A model generated the notes under the pieces. It was given only the letters and a program-made list of their open reading frames with translations, searched no databases and had not been told where the DNA came from. A stretch of 64,000 bases of DNA from Trichuris trichiura (Eukaryota; Nematoda; Enoplea; Trichinellida; Trichuridae). This document shows, in pieces, positions 1-12,057 of the stretch. The number at the start of each line of letters is the position of its first letter. Position 1 is the stretch's first letter. The position numbers and the translations under genes are program-made. The DNA is taken from the NCBI GenBank assembly GCA_037903355.1, contig JBAJFE010000026.1, positions 992,001 to 1,056,000 of the forward strand, in the 5' to 3' direction.

Positions 1-1273
1 CGAAGCCGGCAACGAAGGTACGGTGAACAAAAATTCATTAGGCCAACTTTTCTTGCTCCGGCCGCTCAGCCTCTTGTCCAACTCGGTCTCCACTACGCCT
101 CGACTGCTCGCGGCCACTTTGACGTCTGCGTAATGTTGTTTTTTTTAAAACAATAAAATCAATACACTTCGCTTTCAACTAAGGCGAGCAGGTTAATTAA
201 CTTTTGCTCTCTCAGAGTCAACACTGCAACAGGACAAAATCAAACGGGCACAACGCTAATTGGCATTTCCAGTTCGAGCGATAATGATGAATAATAAAAA
301 GTAGCAACTGCCGGACAATTCTAAAGTTTTAACCTACTTGCAGCTGAACGCTTTTTGCGTCCAATGAAAACTACCGTTACGGAGCAGTATTAGCGTTCCT
401 ATTTCTTACGTAAGAAGAGTAAGCTTACTTGGTTCCAACTTTGAAATACAAGTCTCGTTCTGCATCAACCTTGCGGTTATTCTCGTTAACGCCGAACGAC
501 TATCGTTTACAACAACAAGGCTGGCAACAACCGCTTCGCCGGGATAGTATATCAACTTTGGTAGTGTCACTTCGCAAGAAATTAGACCTGACGAGCAGCA
601 GGACGTCACTTTTTCGCTATCGCTATGGACGGCCGGTTTCAACAAGTCCAAACTGGTGGAACCATTCAAAGTGGCCGAGCAATCGCGACTCAGCACAGTG
701 AACGGCCGCTCGGTAACGTAATTTTCATGGCCTGTTCGAGATATTACCGCCTGACAGTAATACCGTATGGAACCTGAAAACAATCAGCGCAAATGTTGAT
801 AGCTGGAAAGCGAACAACGATAAATCAAAGGACGCCCACCTAACAGCGTTAGCAACACTCGAAGGTACTACGAACACGTGCTTACCATACTTTCCTTCGT
901 AACTGCTTAGCAATCGCTTAGGGAGTGGAAACGTATACGGTATCAAGTGTTCTCCCGAAGGAAGGACAAACTCGCCCGTATCTTCTTTTCCGGGTAAGCG
1001 GTCGACTAGAACCACCTCCTTGTCAAAATAAGTCAACTCGCAAGTGGACTTGGTCAAGCCGCCACCTCTCGCATTTGCCGGTATGTTCTCGAAGTTCGCT
1101 CGACCTTTGAACAGCAGACGAAGGTTGGCCAGTCGAAGCGGCTTGTTTAGCGTAATTTTCACGTTGCCTTCGACGTCGTCCTCGGGAAAGTACAAGGCAA
1201 GTTCACGGTCGAAAAGCACATCGAAGCAAGATATTGGACAAACGCCATCGACGGTAGCGTTCATGGAGCTCAT
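1..1273 (-). CDS. Arrestin-domain-containing protein (alpha-arrestin type), 3' end cut by window edge
   Basis: Three exons join in phase: 886-1273, 429-773 and 1-125 (continuing off the left edge). The first exon carries the arrestin N-lobe. It starts near CFDVLFDRELALYFPEDDVEG, followed by the strand motif RLLFKGRANF, and ends at a GTAAGC donor after EGKYG. The second continues with GSIRYYCQA, which matches the arrestin stretch after the central loop, and enters the C-lobe. The third reads RSKKSWPNEFLFTVPSLP, matching the C-lobe motif near the PPxxPS segment of ARRDC proteins. Proteins of this family act as adaptors that bring NEDD4-type ubiquitin ligases to membrane receptors, but the PPxY tail that would show this lies outside the window. 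The ATG at 1273 is the first in frame; one three codons downstream is also possible. I am sure of the family, not of the exact paralogue. Confidence 0.85.
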
Positions 1274-1787
1274 TGCCCCAGTCGTCGAACAAATATCCTC
1301 CTATACCAAACCTGACCAGGGTCGCTGGAGACGGCACTAGCTGTCTTGATGCTCACGTATGCCAGCCAAGTGAAGTGGACAGGTTCTATTCGTCTTCGAG
1401 CGGTCGTTTGGCAACCGGAGAAAACTGAAAGTCAAAAATGCTGACAAATCACGCTGACAGCAACCGAGACCGTGAGAGAACGCTGATCGAATTGACAGTA
1501 ACAAATGTGCCAGCAACACGACGAGATTGATCAAAACAAAAAAAGTACAACGACCAGTTTATTGAAAAATCGATCGCGGCCACCTAGCGACCTACTGCTG
1601 CTCACGACGATCGCAGTGGTCACTGAATTAGCTACGGGCGCGTTCAGCGCGCTCGTACAATCCAGATCTGTCAAAAAGCCTGACTGACTACCTGCATATC
1701 CAATATCAAAATGAGGTACTGTACTTTGGTTATCTTTCCGCAATGCCTATAAGCGATATGCACTGGCAAATGCTGAGTAATCGTTCA
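1274..1787. other. Intergenic gap between arrestin-like gene and NCBP2
   Basis: This stretch lies between the start of the arrestin-like gene and the stop codon of NCBP2, both on the minus strand. I see no conserved coding sequence. It should hold the arrestin promoter and the NCBP2 3' UTR. A TACTGTAC palindrome sits near 1715. Confidence 0.5.
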
Positions 1788-2572
1788 TTAATGTATACCT
1801 ATATGTTGGCCCATGTTTACGCTGAAACCGCCACGTCCAGGATCAAAGTCGGAGCGATACTCGTCACGCATCTTTGCAAGAAGTTGTTGACAAATGGCTA
1901 ACGTGCAATAGGAAGAAGCATTACCTGTCCTCCGTGTCTACCACGGCCGTACTGCCGACCTTTGCTGAAGCCGACGTCCCAGTCTGTACGAATGATCCGC
2001 TCGTCCAGATTAGTCCGATTGATATAGTTGTACGCGTTTTCCGCGTCCCTTCTTGAATAATACCTGCGCAGCGAAAAGAGTAGTGCACTTTGCCGCGCCG
2101 GAAAAGTTGAACCGCCGGCTAGCGATTCAATCCCGCTATAGCGCAGGGCAAGGAAAACTGGCAAAAGCACGAAGAGAGGGCACAAAAAAAGCAAGCAACG
2201 TCTTAACGCAAAGTTGAGATGGCGCATTCCGGCCGGAAAGCGAAGAACGGCTAACCACGTCGTCTAAAGCAATTGGTGACTTACTCGACGAAGCAAAAGC
2301 CGCAGGAAGTTTTCTTGATACGGTCTATGCCCATTATTATCCTTTTGACATGGCCAGCCATGCTAAACAATTGAAGAACTTGATCTTCAGTCGTGCAAAA
2401 GGACATATTTCCCACGTAAAGCGTAGTGCTGTTCGATATAAGACGGTCGTACTCTTCGTCGGTGCCCTAAGCGCGCAACGAGGTGGAAATTATATGGGTC
2501 AAACGCGATGTTGCTCACTTGAAATCTATTGTCACGGTACTTCAGCTGCTTTCTGCTCCGTCCCGAATTCAT
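1788..2572 (-). CDS. NCBP2: Nuclear cap-binding protein subunit 2 (CBP20)
   Basis: Four exons join in perfect phase: 2519-2572, 2285-2466, 1925-2063 and 1788-1871. They give 152 residues, against 156 in the human protein. Order of motifs: an N-terminal SQYRD-like element (KYRDNRF), then RNP2 of the RRM (TLYVGNMSF), RNP1 ([15 protein letters not shown]), the helix [11 protein letters not shown], the cap-binding segment [14 protein letters not shown] and the Arg/Gly-rich tail [12 protein letters not shown]...[16 protein letters not shown]20 binds the m7G cap of nascent transcripts together with CBP80 in the nucleus and feeds them into splicing, export and decay. The Tyr, Asp and Arg residues that stack on and hold the cap are conserved. 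Introns are 52-221 bp with GT-AG ends. The start is the ATG just before NSGRSRK. The tail is slightly shorter than in human and ends GQHIGIH. Confidence 0.95.
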
Positions 2573-4415
2573 CTTTACGGAAAAACGGCCGAGCAGAGAA
2601 CAAGCTGCTACGGCTGACGAATTCAAAAGGTTAACCAAGTTGCGCTCAACATTTCCACCTGAAACAAAAAGCAAAGCGTGACAAATAGCATGCGGCCTTT
2701 GGATGGCCGGAAGCTGGCCTCCAAAAAAACACAACGTTTGTTCATCGCATTAACATTCAAGCACCGGTGACCAATAAGCGAAATCGATAAACAACGAAAC
2801 CAGGAGGGGGTTGATAGCCTACAGTATGACAATATTATGGAATGCAGGTCTTACGAAGAGCAAAGTGTATAGCTTACCTGTAAAAACTGTGCTTCATAAT
2901 TAGAAATAGAAAAGTTAGGTAAAACTATGCTTATATGGTAACTTTTACCGCTTACTTTAAGCATTACTTATTCACTGTTCATTGAAGGACACGTGGAGTG
3001 AAGGAAGCCTATAAAGCAGCGCTAAGTGCAATTTCAAAGACAGCGTCTTTCATTAAAACGTTTACTACACCTAAGGGTATAGCAGACTTTTTGCGACGAA
3101 TTCCTGCTGCGCACTGCCCTATAGGGTTGCTCAAAGAGCATCGCAACTTCCTTGCAACATACGAGTTCATTTAATGAGGAAAAAAATTGTCCGCAAGAAA
3201 TCACGGTGTACGAACTACTCGCTTTATTGCGTATTCGATTTCAGATCAATGCAATGAAGCGAATACAACAACAGCAAATCACCGGAATCTCTTCATTTTC
3301 CAATAAAACACTTCTGTTAATAAAAAATATTAATCATATTCTAATCATTCAGCTAATCGTAATGTTGTTGCCGGAGTAGCCTTGCCGCTGTATGTAAAAC
3401 GCTTTAAAAACTGCCCGCTGCAGACTGAAGTAGCAAAGAAAATTAAGTTTGATTCATCGATTGGCATTACCGTTTTTTTCGTGAAACATTTTGCCTTTTT
3501 ACGCTATTTCTCTCCAGAAGAGTCCATGAAATTTGAATAATTTATCTCAAACTCAAATTTTGCTTCGTCGGTTATGAAATGTATTCATTGTAGTTTTATG
3601 AAACTTGTATACTGCCCACGAAGCTAACGATGACGACTACAAACTACGGCTTTTTCTACTAGACGCCAGGGAATACTGTAGGTGGAACTGAAATCATGTT
3701 CTATCAGACCTAAGCGCACAGCTAAAATCAGCATTGATATTGGTTTAGTTTGTCTGCGGTTAGTGAAATAGTACTTGATTTTCGTTTAGTGTACAGTACC
3801 CATCGAGGAACGTATATTAGTCTCAGTTAAGTGTAGTTATTAACTTGTCATGAAGGTATGAACGAGCCAAAGGTTCGGGACTAAAAAAGTCAGACTTTAA
3901 ACTAGCGAATGGTACCTAATGCCTGAACGTGTAGCTACGTCCGTATTGCATTCAACATTTTCCCGCCACCTTTTGTGTAGCGATGCTTAAATCTAAACAC
4001 ACCCCATTTTTTAACAGACTTTTAAGTTCCTACAATCCTGTTCTTTCGTTAAAGACAGGTCGAAAAGAGACCCGAAAGCTTCAATACCTTTTTGTACTTT
4101 CTGAATGAGTCAGTCAGTAAATAAGGTCTATATTGGTGCTTGAATTTCACAATTATCTTGTACAGACATAATCGTTTCATCAAAATGAAAAAATACGTGC
4201 TGTCAAAACCAGTAAACGTTCCGTCTTAACCGTCGTATGTAACGACGTTTAAAAATGCCGCATTTTAGAAATTATGTTTAAAATATGAAACCGTAATTTA
4301 AAATTCAATTTCGACGTTGCGCAGCTCTTATAACAATCATTGACGTTCAGTCAGAGCTGACATTGACGAGACAACGTGCGATCGTAAGCTTTTTAGAAAC
4401 AACGTTCTCGTAAAC
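2573..4415. other. Intergenic stretch, AT-rich, no firm gene
   Basis: I recognise no gene. The only coding-like signal is a plus-strand frame without an ATG, open for about 60 codons at roughly 2990-3175 (contains KEAYKAALSAISKTASF and ends in a TAA). Its composition resembles protein, but length alone does not exclude chance and I recognise no family. The rest is AT-rich with many stops in all frames. Confidence 0.4.
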
Positions 4416-4801
4416 ATGAAAAAGACTACCGAGAAGGTATTACTTGCTACAGTCTCCTTCAGGCGTTACATTTAAGTCATTTAGAACTTTCGATGGAAGG
4501 TCGTCCCTCTTGATGAGCTGGCGCGATTAAACTTGGGACGAATAGACCGTCGCGGTAAAAAAATTAAACCAGCAGAAGAACGGAAAACAAGTGAACAGGA
4601 AGCAAAAATAAAAATAGCAGTCAAAAATGCAAAAAGGAATTGCAAGACAAAAGCTGACGCGCCTTCAGCCGCCATCGACAATGAAAAGAAAGTTGCAAAG
4701 CGGTAACGGTGAACGAACACCCGTTTACAGCTGAATGAAACTTTCCATCTTTCAGAAAGAAGACAAATGAAGCAGCATCGAAAGAAAAGAAAAGCAAATG
4801 A
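4416..4801 (+). CDS. Candidate small lysine-rich protein, three exons
   Basis: I do not recognise this protein. Three exons join in phase: 4416-4436, 4485-4702 and 4756-4801, separated by introns of 48 and 53 bp with GTATTA...TTTAG and GTAACG...TTTCAG ends. The product is 94 residues and very basic, with Lys-rich runs (RRGKKIKPAEERK, AVKNAKRN, VAKRKK, KEKKSK) and few hydrophobic residues after the first 25. This would suit a nucleolar or RNA-binding protein or a disordered tail, but that is inference. The first exon is only seven codons, so the true 5' end may lie elsewhere. Support comes from intron sizes typical of this genome and matching phases. Against it, there is no family match, and A-rich sequence can yield Lys-rich reading frames by chance. 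Further open A-rich frames follow to about 5166 on the same strand, but I could not join them. Confidence 0.4.
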
Positions 4802-5901
4802 TAAACTTGTAAACTAAACATTACAAATGCATGGCTATTTGTGCGTGCTTTCATTAATTTTTTCACAATCAAGCCGTTCATTACGTAGACACATACAGGG
4901 TCGATCACGTGAAAAAATTAATGAAAATCAAATGCTAAAATATCGACCGAGTTAACCTATCTACAAAACTGTTGCAACAAATAAATTTCCAAAACAAAAA
5001 AGAGCCCAAATCGAACGAGAACGCAAGACAAAGAAATCGTTGTTTATGCCCACAGCTTAGAGATAAAATAAACGTGAACAGGAGCCAACAGGCTGCAAGA
5101 ATGACGACCTTAAAAAAAATTTTAAAAACAAGACAAGCTCAGGAAAATATTCATTTCATCAAATAACATCTGAATTTAAGGGCAACGGCAAAAAAAAGTG
5201 TCTGGAGACATACATGATTTTCAGGTCCCTTCCGTTGCGTTTATTCGGCCATAGCGTTTTTTAAAATTTCCAGTGAATACAAAGCCTATATTTACAACGC
5301 TACGTGACATTTAAACCTTCACGCAATATTGCTTTTTTTAAAAGTTACTACTTTTAGGGAATTTCTTCCTGAGGTTGAAAGCTCCTGGCGGTGGGAGCGA
5401 TTCGGCAAGTCTTTTTATAGACAGTATTGTAGGAAGTAATGTCTTATTGTTACACATGCTCTTCGAAACTGAGAATTGTCTCTACAAGATACTTTCGGTG
5501 TTTTCGCTTTACGTTAGCCTTGAAAGAAAGGAAAGCACTCAAAGCAAGCATGGATAGCAAAATAACGGGTTTATTATTTACTTCGCCAGCTCAGAGAAAA
5601 AAGAAACGCGAACCGGGTCAATATTTAACAGTTACACAAAGGTCACAATTTTACGATAAACTGTACAACAACAGATGCCCAGGAATATAGTGCCGTCATC
5701 AACGCACATGAAAATTTAAGGAGCAACAGGCAACAAGGAGCAGCGATCTGTGATCACGTCTACATAATTCTTAGGATGTACTGTTTAAGTATGTGATCCC
5801 ATCCGCTGCATTTATTTGGAAACAACCTTGAAATAGTCTCTAGTGAGCAGCAGTCGCTTTGGCCAAGTTTCTCCTCCGTAAAGAAGCTTGACTGAACATT
5901 T
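4802..5901. other. Intergenic stretch with short unassigned frames
   Basis: No recognisable gene. Short plus-strand frames at about 4910-5166 and 5439-5690 are Lys/Arg-rich and end in ordinary stops; none matches a family I know. The right end should be the 3' UTR of TAF4 (minus strand). Confidence 0.35.
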
Positions 5902-8900
5902 TCATTTAAATAACAACTGCGGATATGTTTTCGACAACCTTGCATGACGATCGGACGAGAAAACGTGCTGCAGATCTTTGATGCTGACACGCTTTATACG
6001 CGGCCTCGTTGAAGCCTGCAACAAAGTTATTTGCAAAAACAGTAGGCAGCATTGTAAAATATGCCACCTGCGTTCGAATCACACTTTCAGCCATGTTCGC
6101 TTGCGAACCAAACGACGAAAAGCTCTGAGAAACCATGCCGCCAACAGACGTCAGCGAAGAAGACGATGCGCCTGTATTTTCGTTACCGGTAACCAAGTGA
6201 CGTTTGCGGGTAGACGAGGCCATAGCCAAGTTCGCCGCTGCATTGGCGCTACGATTTTTCAGCTCTTCCTGTTCAGCCTTTTGAAGCTACAATACAAAAT
6301 CGGTTAAACATCCACGCAACTGCAGTAAAAGAATGCACTCCTATCCATAATAAGATCGGAAAACTGGTCTTCAAAACTGGCCTTGAGTTAATGAGGCTGC
6401 GATGAAAAAAACGCGGGTAAATTTTAAACTTTCGGAGAACAGGCTCCCTTTGTACAAAAAGAAATAGTAACCGTATCCGTAATGGCTAATGTTTGCTAGC
6501 TCAAAAGCAAAACAACTCAGTCTCAGTTCATACTTTTAAATTACAGCTGAAAAATTTTCAAAATAAATCTGTTTTTGCGAGTAAGCAGCTTGTAAGAATC
6601 TTCTAATTCAAAAAAGGTCGGTTGCAAACTTTGAATTCTAAGTAACATGTACAAGCAAGCTACATTGTAGCTGGCTTGGCAAAAGCTTCTCATCACTCGA
6701 ACTTATTAGCATGCGACGGGAAGGTGTAAAGCAATCTGCGAAGCTCAACCAGCTCTAAAAAGCATAGAAAGGTCCCCGGAGGACTTTTTTGTAAACAATG
6801 CCAAGTACTTAGTTACTATTTTGGCTTACTGTACGTTTGAATGTTTGAATTATTACTGCAAATTGAAGCCAATTATCGCACCTCTTTCGCTCGCTCTTTG
6901 ATTCTCTGCTGTTCCGTGTCGCCAATTTTTGACGATCTGCTTTTGGCCATTCGGAGCAGCATTTCGCGCTCCCGCTCTTCGCGCCTTTTCTGCTCCTGTC
7001 TGCTTAGTTCATCCATGAAGCGCAACTGACCGCGAACGTCCGAAACGGGCTCGTAGAAAATGTTGCCCTGAATATTGCCGATTAAAGAACGAGACTTTGC
7101 GAATGGATGGATCTTTTGCCAATGATACCCTAAGATTGTCGGTTCTGTGCTCGGCGAAAACGCACAGGCGCTCGAGAATCTCCCTGACACGTTGCTCCAC
7201 CGCCATAGAGATCAACATGCACAGGTCCGGATAGAAGTCGTCAATGCCACATGCCGAACAAATCACGCGCAACTTTTCATTCAAAGCTCTGTTGTGCAGG
7301 AAGAGCTGCTCCGGACCGCAACTACGTGTCTCCGCGCTAAGCACCTCGGCAGTAGAAGCCAGTATCTTTTGAGACTCTTCAGCCAAATTAACGCCGCCCA
7401 TAGTTGCCACGTCGTTGATGTCATCTTCCGGCTCTCTACGTAAACACAAATTGGGTAATAAGAATTTTTTTCGCTTTAATTGTCAACCTACTTATACTTA
7501 TCGGGCGTAACCGACGCAACTGCTGGAGTAGCCGGCCCACGACTTGCCAAAAGTCCAGGAGATTTTGAAGGAGTGAGAGTACTACTAGCTTTCGAGTTCT
7601 GCGTCTGAAAGTACTGAGGTCGCTTTGGTTCCATCGACGCGGAACAGACGACTACGGATGAGGAGCCCAGATCCGACGAAAAGGATGCGTTTCGGGAAAT
7701 TGGACGATACTGATCTGAAGTTGCTGACTGGACATGTTGCGCATTGCTCAACTGCTGCGCAACGGACGGGTACTGCTGGTGCATCTGCATACCATTGCTT
7801 GTCTGCTGATGGGGGACATTACCCAAAAGTCCGGGACGGATCCCAACCGGTGTAGCCACAATGTAAGGGCCGGATATATTGGCAGCACTGCTCCCAACGG
7901 CAGTCAGACCACTGATCACCGTCGTGGGTGACAACAAAGGAGATGCAGAAGGCGTGTAAGGTCGAGAAGCTACCGTGTGCTGGTAGCCACCGGCGACCTG
8001 AGTTGAACGAGCGCCCATTGAAGCCGAGCTTACTGAAGGAGCGCTATCGGTGTCTTCCAATCCTTCAATCACGAACTTTCCAGCTATGTAGTCTCTCTGT
8101 ACAGACGGAAGCGTTTTCTACAAGGATACGTAACGTTAAGCTTGACGGTCAATGCATGTTTGCTTACTTCCAAAAATGGCAGCAAACTTGCTTGCGGCTT
8201 TGAGTTTAAAACCGAAGGAATACGATTTGTGAAGGCCGTAGGATTAACCTGATCCATCTATAATTAAAGAAAGTGATAAGCAGGTTCAGTTTTCAAAAAT
8301 TCAAAATGACAGTATACCAACAAACTGCGCACCAGACGGTTGACTTCATTGAGCACGCTGGGATTACCCTTATCTTTAGCAAGTTTTATCAGCGTTCTTA
8401 AGAAACTGATGCACTTCTTCGCGGCCGCTTCGTTGCTACAATCGGCCGGACTAGCTTCATTGGTAGACGCTGAGGACGGCAGTGAAAGAGAAAAGGAATT
8501 TGTCTGACCACCGCTGCCGCCGGACATTGGCGCGGAAGATTCTTGACGTATACCGGTCACATTGGAGGAAAGTTGGCCAAAGTTCGGCAGCTGGTTCATC
8601 TGCTTCGGACCAGGCGAGCTGACCATTATTGACGACAAGGACGAATCACCCGGATGCTGCTGCACCTGCGAGACAAACACTTCGCAAAGGCAATAATAAT
8701 AACCGGCCCGAACAGCTAACCCACCTGAACTGGCAGTGGAACACTCGGTGTTGCACCACCAGTGAGCAACAGCAATTGGCCGTTTGGAGTACGAATTATG
8801 GTAGCCATTCCGTTTCTCGAGCCAATTCCAGCTTGCGAAAGAGCAAGCTGAGCACCCTGAGTTGGCTGTATCTGAAATTAAAAACCAAACAGTAACTATT

Positions 8901-10338
8901 GAGCGCGTGCGACTGACTGAAGCCGAACGGCTACAAAGCCGGTAATCTCTCGCACCAACGCTCTAAGACTGATACTTAGGCACAGTATGAACCTGAGAAT
9001 CATTCTGTCTTATGGTAGACACCTGAGCATCATTCTTTATCACCATGGACATGGACCAAACCGCTTGCGCCCATAAGCCGCGATTTTTGTAATTAATAAA
9101 AAGTGGTCTAAGATAATTTGTTTACGAAAATTTACACATCTCTTAGCAAATATTTCAAATTTAATTACCTGAGCATCATTTACAGGAAAAATCCCAACCC
9201 TTTGCTGCTATCTGTCTAATGTACAGAAATAAGCAAAGAACCTAATTATCGATCCGATTTACGCGTAAGAATACCACCAAAGATTAGAAAGCTATTCTTC
9301 CGTTAATAAGCTGCTGCAGGACTTTTCAGCAACATTTTCTGCTGACAATTTTGCCATGTTTGGGCTTACAAACTGCCGTAAACAACAGGAAGAACCTATA
9401 CCTGGTAAACGCGCAGGTACATTTAAAGTTTATACGAAATTCAAAAATCGGGATCAACTCCCTCCAAGCTCGATTCTCAAAATGTTGCAAGGCAAATCAG
9501 CATAACTGACTTATTCTGTTTTTTTTTGAATTACGCCAAGTAAAAAAAGCGTTTGTACATTGCTCTTTAATGCTATTTCATTTATAGCGCTTAATTAATG
9601 ATTTGCAGGTACATTTGTGATAACGCTTGGGAAAAACAGCCTTAAAACGAAATTTGACTAAGCAACAAACCGCAATGAAATGTCAGCGCAACGTAGGCTA
9701 TAAGTGACGGACTAAATAGAGAGAAAACGCAACATATAACAGCTAATAAAGGAAGGGCTTTTGGAAAACGTCAAACCACAGCCGCACAGGGGATACGCTA
9801 AACTAAAGTGGTGATTCCGAGCGGAAGCTATATTTTCACTTAATTTATAAGATCACGTTAATCTACTGCGGTGCAGCAAAAAAAGTGAAACACCGAAAAT
9901 GTCGCCTACGGTTTTGGTTAGGAGAATCGCGCGGGCGATTAGAGGGTATGAAAAATCCAAGACAAAAATTGTAAGAGAAAGATATTTATAAACAAGTAGC
10001 GAAATGATCCCCTCCGAACAACGCTGTCGGCAAAACAATCTACGACAACTGAGAAAAGTGATGTTAAGCGCCGACTTACCGGATTTTGCAGCACTGCGCC
10101 ACGCTGCCGAATGTCCACACCACAAACTGCTATTGCCGTCGACGGATTCAAGTTATTGTGATGGGCAATGGAAGCAGAATGAGTAAGGTTGGTACCATTG
10201 AGCCGTGGAGATACAAAACTGCCAGGGGCTACAGCACCAGGTGGACGTAGCAGATTGACGGTATTTGCCCCACCACTATTGAATGCATGATTTGTTAGCT
10301 GACTACTAATAGCCGCTCGGTGTTGCTGTTGTTGTTGT

Positions 10339-10371
<33 letters not shown>

Positions 10372-10826
10372 AGGTGAACGGCAATCGAAGATGGAGTTGC
10401 ATTTCCAGCGGAAGACAGCGAAGTAGGGTCGGAACGGTTTCTGGATAACGCATGCGCCCCGTCGGAAGGCCCAGCCGAATTCGGCTCCGGCAGAGGGGTT
10501 GTAACAAGGCGAAAAACGGAACTATTGGAAACAGCCGCAACATCCGACCGAAATGAAGTTGCCTGCGTTGAAGAAGGAATTTGACTGTCACTACTCTTTG
10601 CACCGCTATGATCGGATGACAAATCCAGCGCTTTCCAACGGTCGTTCGGACCGGTTGGCCCATTGTGATACAAATAAGACGCCAAGCTACCATCGGAGCT
10701 GGGAGGCTTTTTCTCCGGTGATATCAACTCGGACTGCAACGTGCCGGATATTCTTTTTAAAGCGGCTTCATCTACCTCGCTGTTCAGGAGTTTTTCCAAG
10801 CCGCCTACGTCAGCCATGCTTGGCAA
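5902..10826 (-). CDS. TAF4: Transcription initiation factor TFIID subunit 4
   Basis: Exons that join in phase: 10080-10826, 8725-8871, 8318-8665, 8168-8257, 7492-8117, 7129-7435, 6882-7067, 6068-6286 and 5902-6015, about 927 residues. The N-terminal exon is low complexity with 17 consecutive Gln. The NHR1/TAFH domain follows ([19 protein letters not shown] and on through LLPFLEKTLP). The C-terminal histone-fold region begins at [21 protein letters not shown] and carries [13 protein letters not shown] and a Glu/Arg-rich helix ([17 protein letters not shown]). The last exon has the conserved TAF4 ending ([19 protein letters not shown]). TAF4 pairs with TAF12 through the histone fold and scaffolds TFIID in the nucleus. 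The intron between exons 1 and 2 is 1.2 kb and may hold extra mini-exons: 9169-9207 would add 13 codons in phase. The start is the ATG at 10826 or the next one nine bases in. I am sure of identity. Confidence 0.93.
10321..10372 (-). repeat. Polyglutamine-coding CAG/CAA repeat in TAF4
   Basis: A run of 17 Gln codons in the first TAF4 exon. CAG predominates at one end and CAA at the other, so the tract is a mixed trinucleotide repeat rather than pure CAG. Confidence 0.9.
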
Positions 10827-12057
10827 CTCAACGCATTTCTACAGTAATTCAGTAGAGTTCGTAAATGAAGTGCAAGTTACAAACTGCGGTCATCACTTTG
10901 CAGTACAGCCGAAGAAAAACAAAGAACCCGCTGAACAATAGTTAGTTGTTCGACAAAAAATTTTTACGTCCCTCAGCGTACCGCAGGAGCAAACAAAGCA
11001 GCTAATAAAGTCCTATATACTTAGTCCATTCTTAATCGTTACTTTTTGACCAGGTTGATCACTACTGTTTTATTTTGAGAGTAATCTTGAAAACAAAACC
11101 TGTTTAGCAAACACTTCCGCTAGCCGTTGTTAAGAAAAACTGTACTGATTTTTTGAGATAAGAAGTTTGTCACTTTCAAAGTCTGCCATTTCTGTCGCCA
11201 GTATTGTTTTGATTAATCACTCCTCTTTCAAGCTGAAGCAAAAACGACATAATTGAGCTCGTCCGCAAGCGCGGTAAAACTATTCTATTATTTTTTTAAA
11301 TGAAAAAGCTGCTGCTTAAAATTATTGCAAACGTAAATCGAAGTCAGCATGGTAATTGGTCCTAAAAATTAGTATTTCCATAGTCGTTTGACGGCGCATG
11401 AATTCGTGCGCTACTTTTGCAATGCTCGTAGCTATCGAAATGCATCCATCGAATACGAAAGACCTACCGCTAAACAGGTAGTTTTTTTAAACTAACAGAT
11501 TAGTAGTTTTTTGACGTATGGCTTACGTAAATAAATATTGCAACTAAAGACAAGTATTAGTGATTTAACTAGCAGCGCCGAGTACCATGCCTAATTTTTC
11601 AACTATAACAAATAAAATTAAGTTTTATCGCGACCAGAAAGTTAATTTTTAATTAAGCGCCCTTCGTTCTCTTAAAAAAATTAATCGTCAGGAATTGTAT
11701 TTGCTCAATGTGTATTTGAACCTGAACATCATTTTTCTACCAATCACTATTGCACACGATGACAGCTTCTGTTAGGTCATCTTTTGGCGTTCAGCTACCT
11801 CTATTAGCTTGTTGGAAGCGGACGATAAAAGATGTTTCGTGAAACGTTGTTCATTTTAGGTAAGCTTTACTATTTTTTTTTATTTTTAGCGGACAATGAA
11901 TTGACGTGAATAGACTTTTTTGAATACCTCGCTTCTTGACATCAAGTTACGTATGCAACTTGGTGAATGTTTATTCGAGGTAAATTAAAGTGACGGAATT
12001 GCCTTCGGTGCCGACATTTCATGGTCGGTCATCCTCTACCTAAAATTCCGACACGCT
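10827..12057. other. Divergent intergenic region between TAF4 and PDIA6
   Basis: This gap separates the starts of TAF4 (minus) and PDIA6 (plus), so it should hold both promoters. It is AT-rich with several poly-T and poly-A runs, and I see no coding sequence. Confidence 0.5.

Noticed and set aside
9589..9620. Recurrent GCAGGTAC/GCAGGTTC sites in non-coding DNA considered as spliced-leader donors
   Set aside because: No spliced-leader RNA structure or Sm site was found near them; many are ordinary donors or chance.
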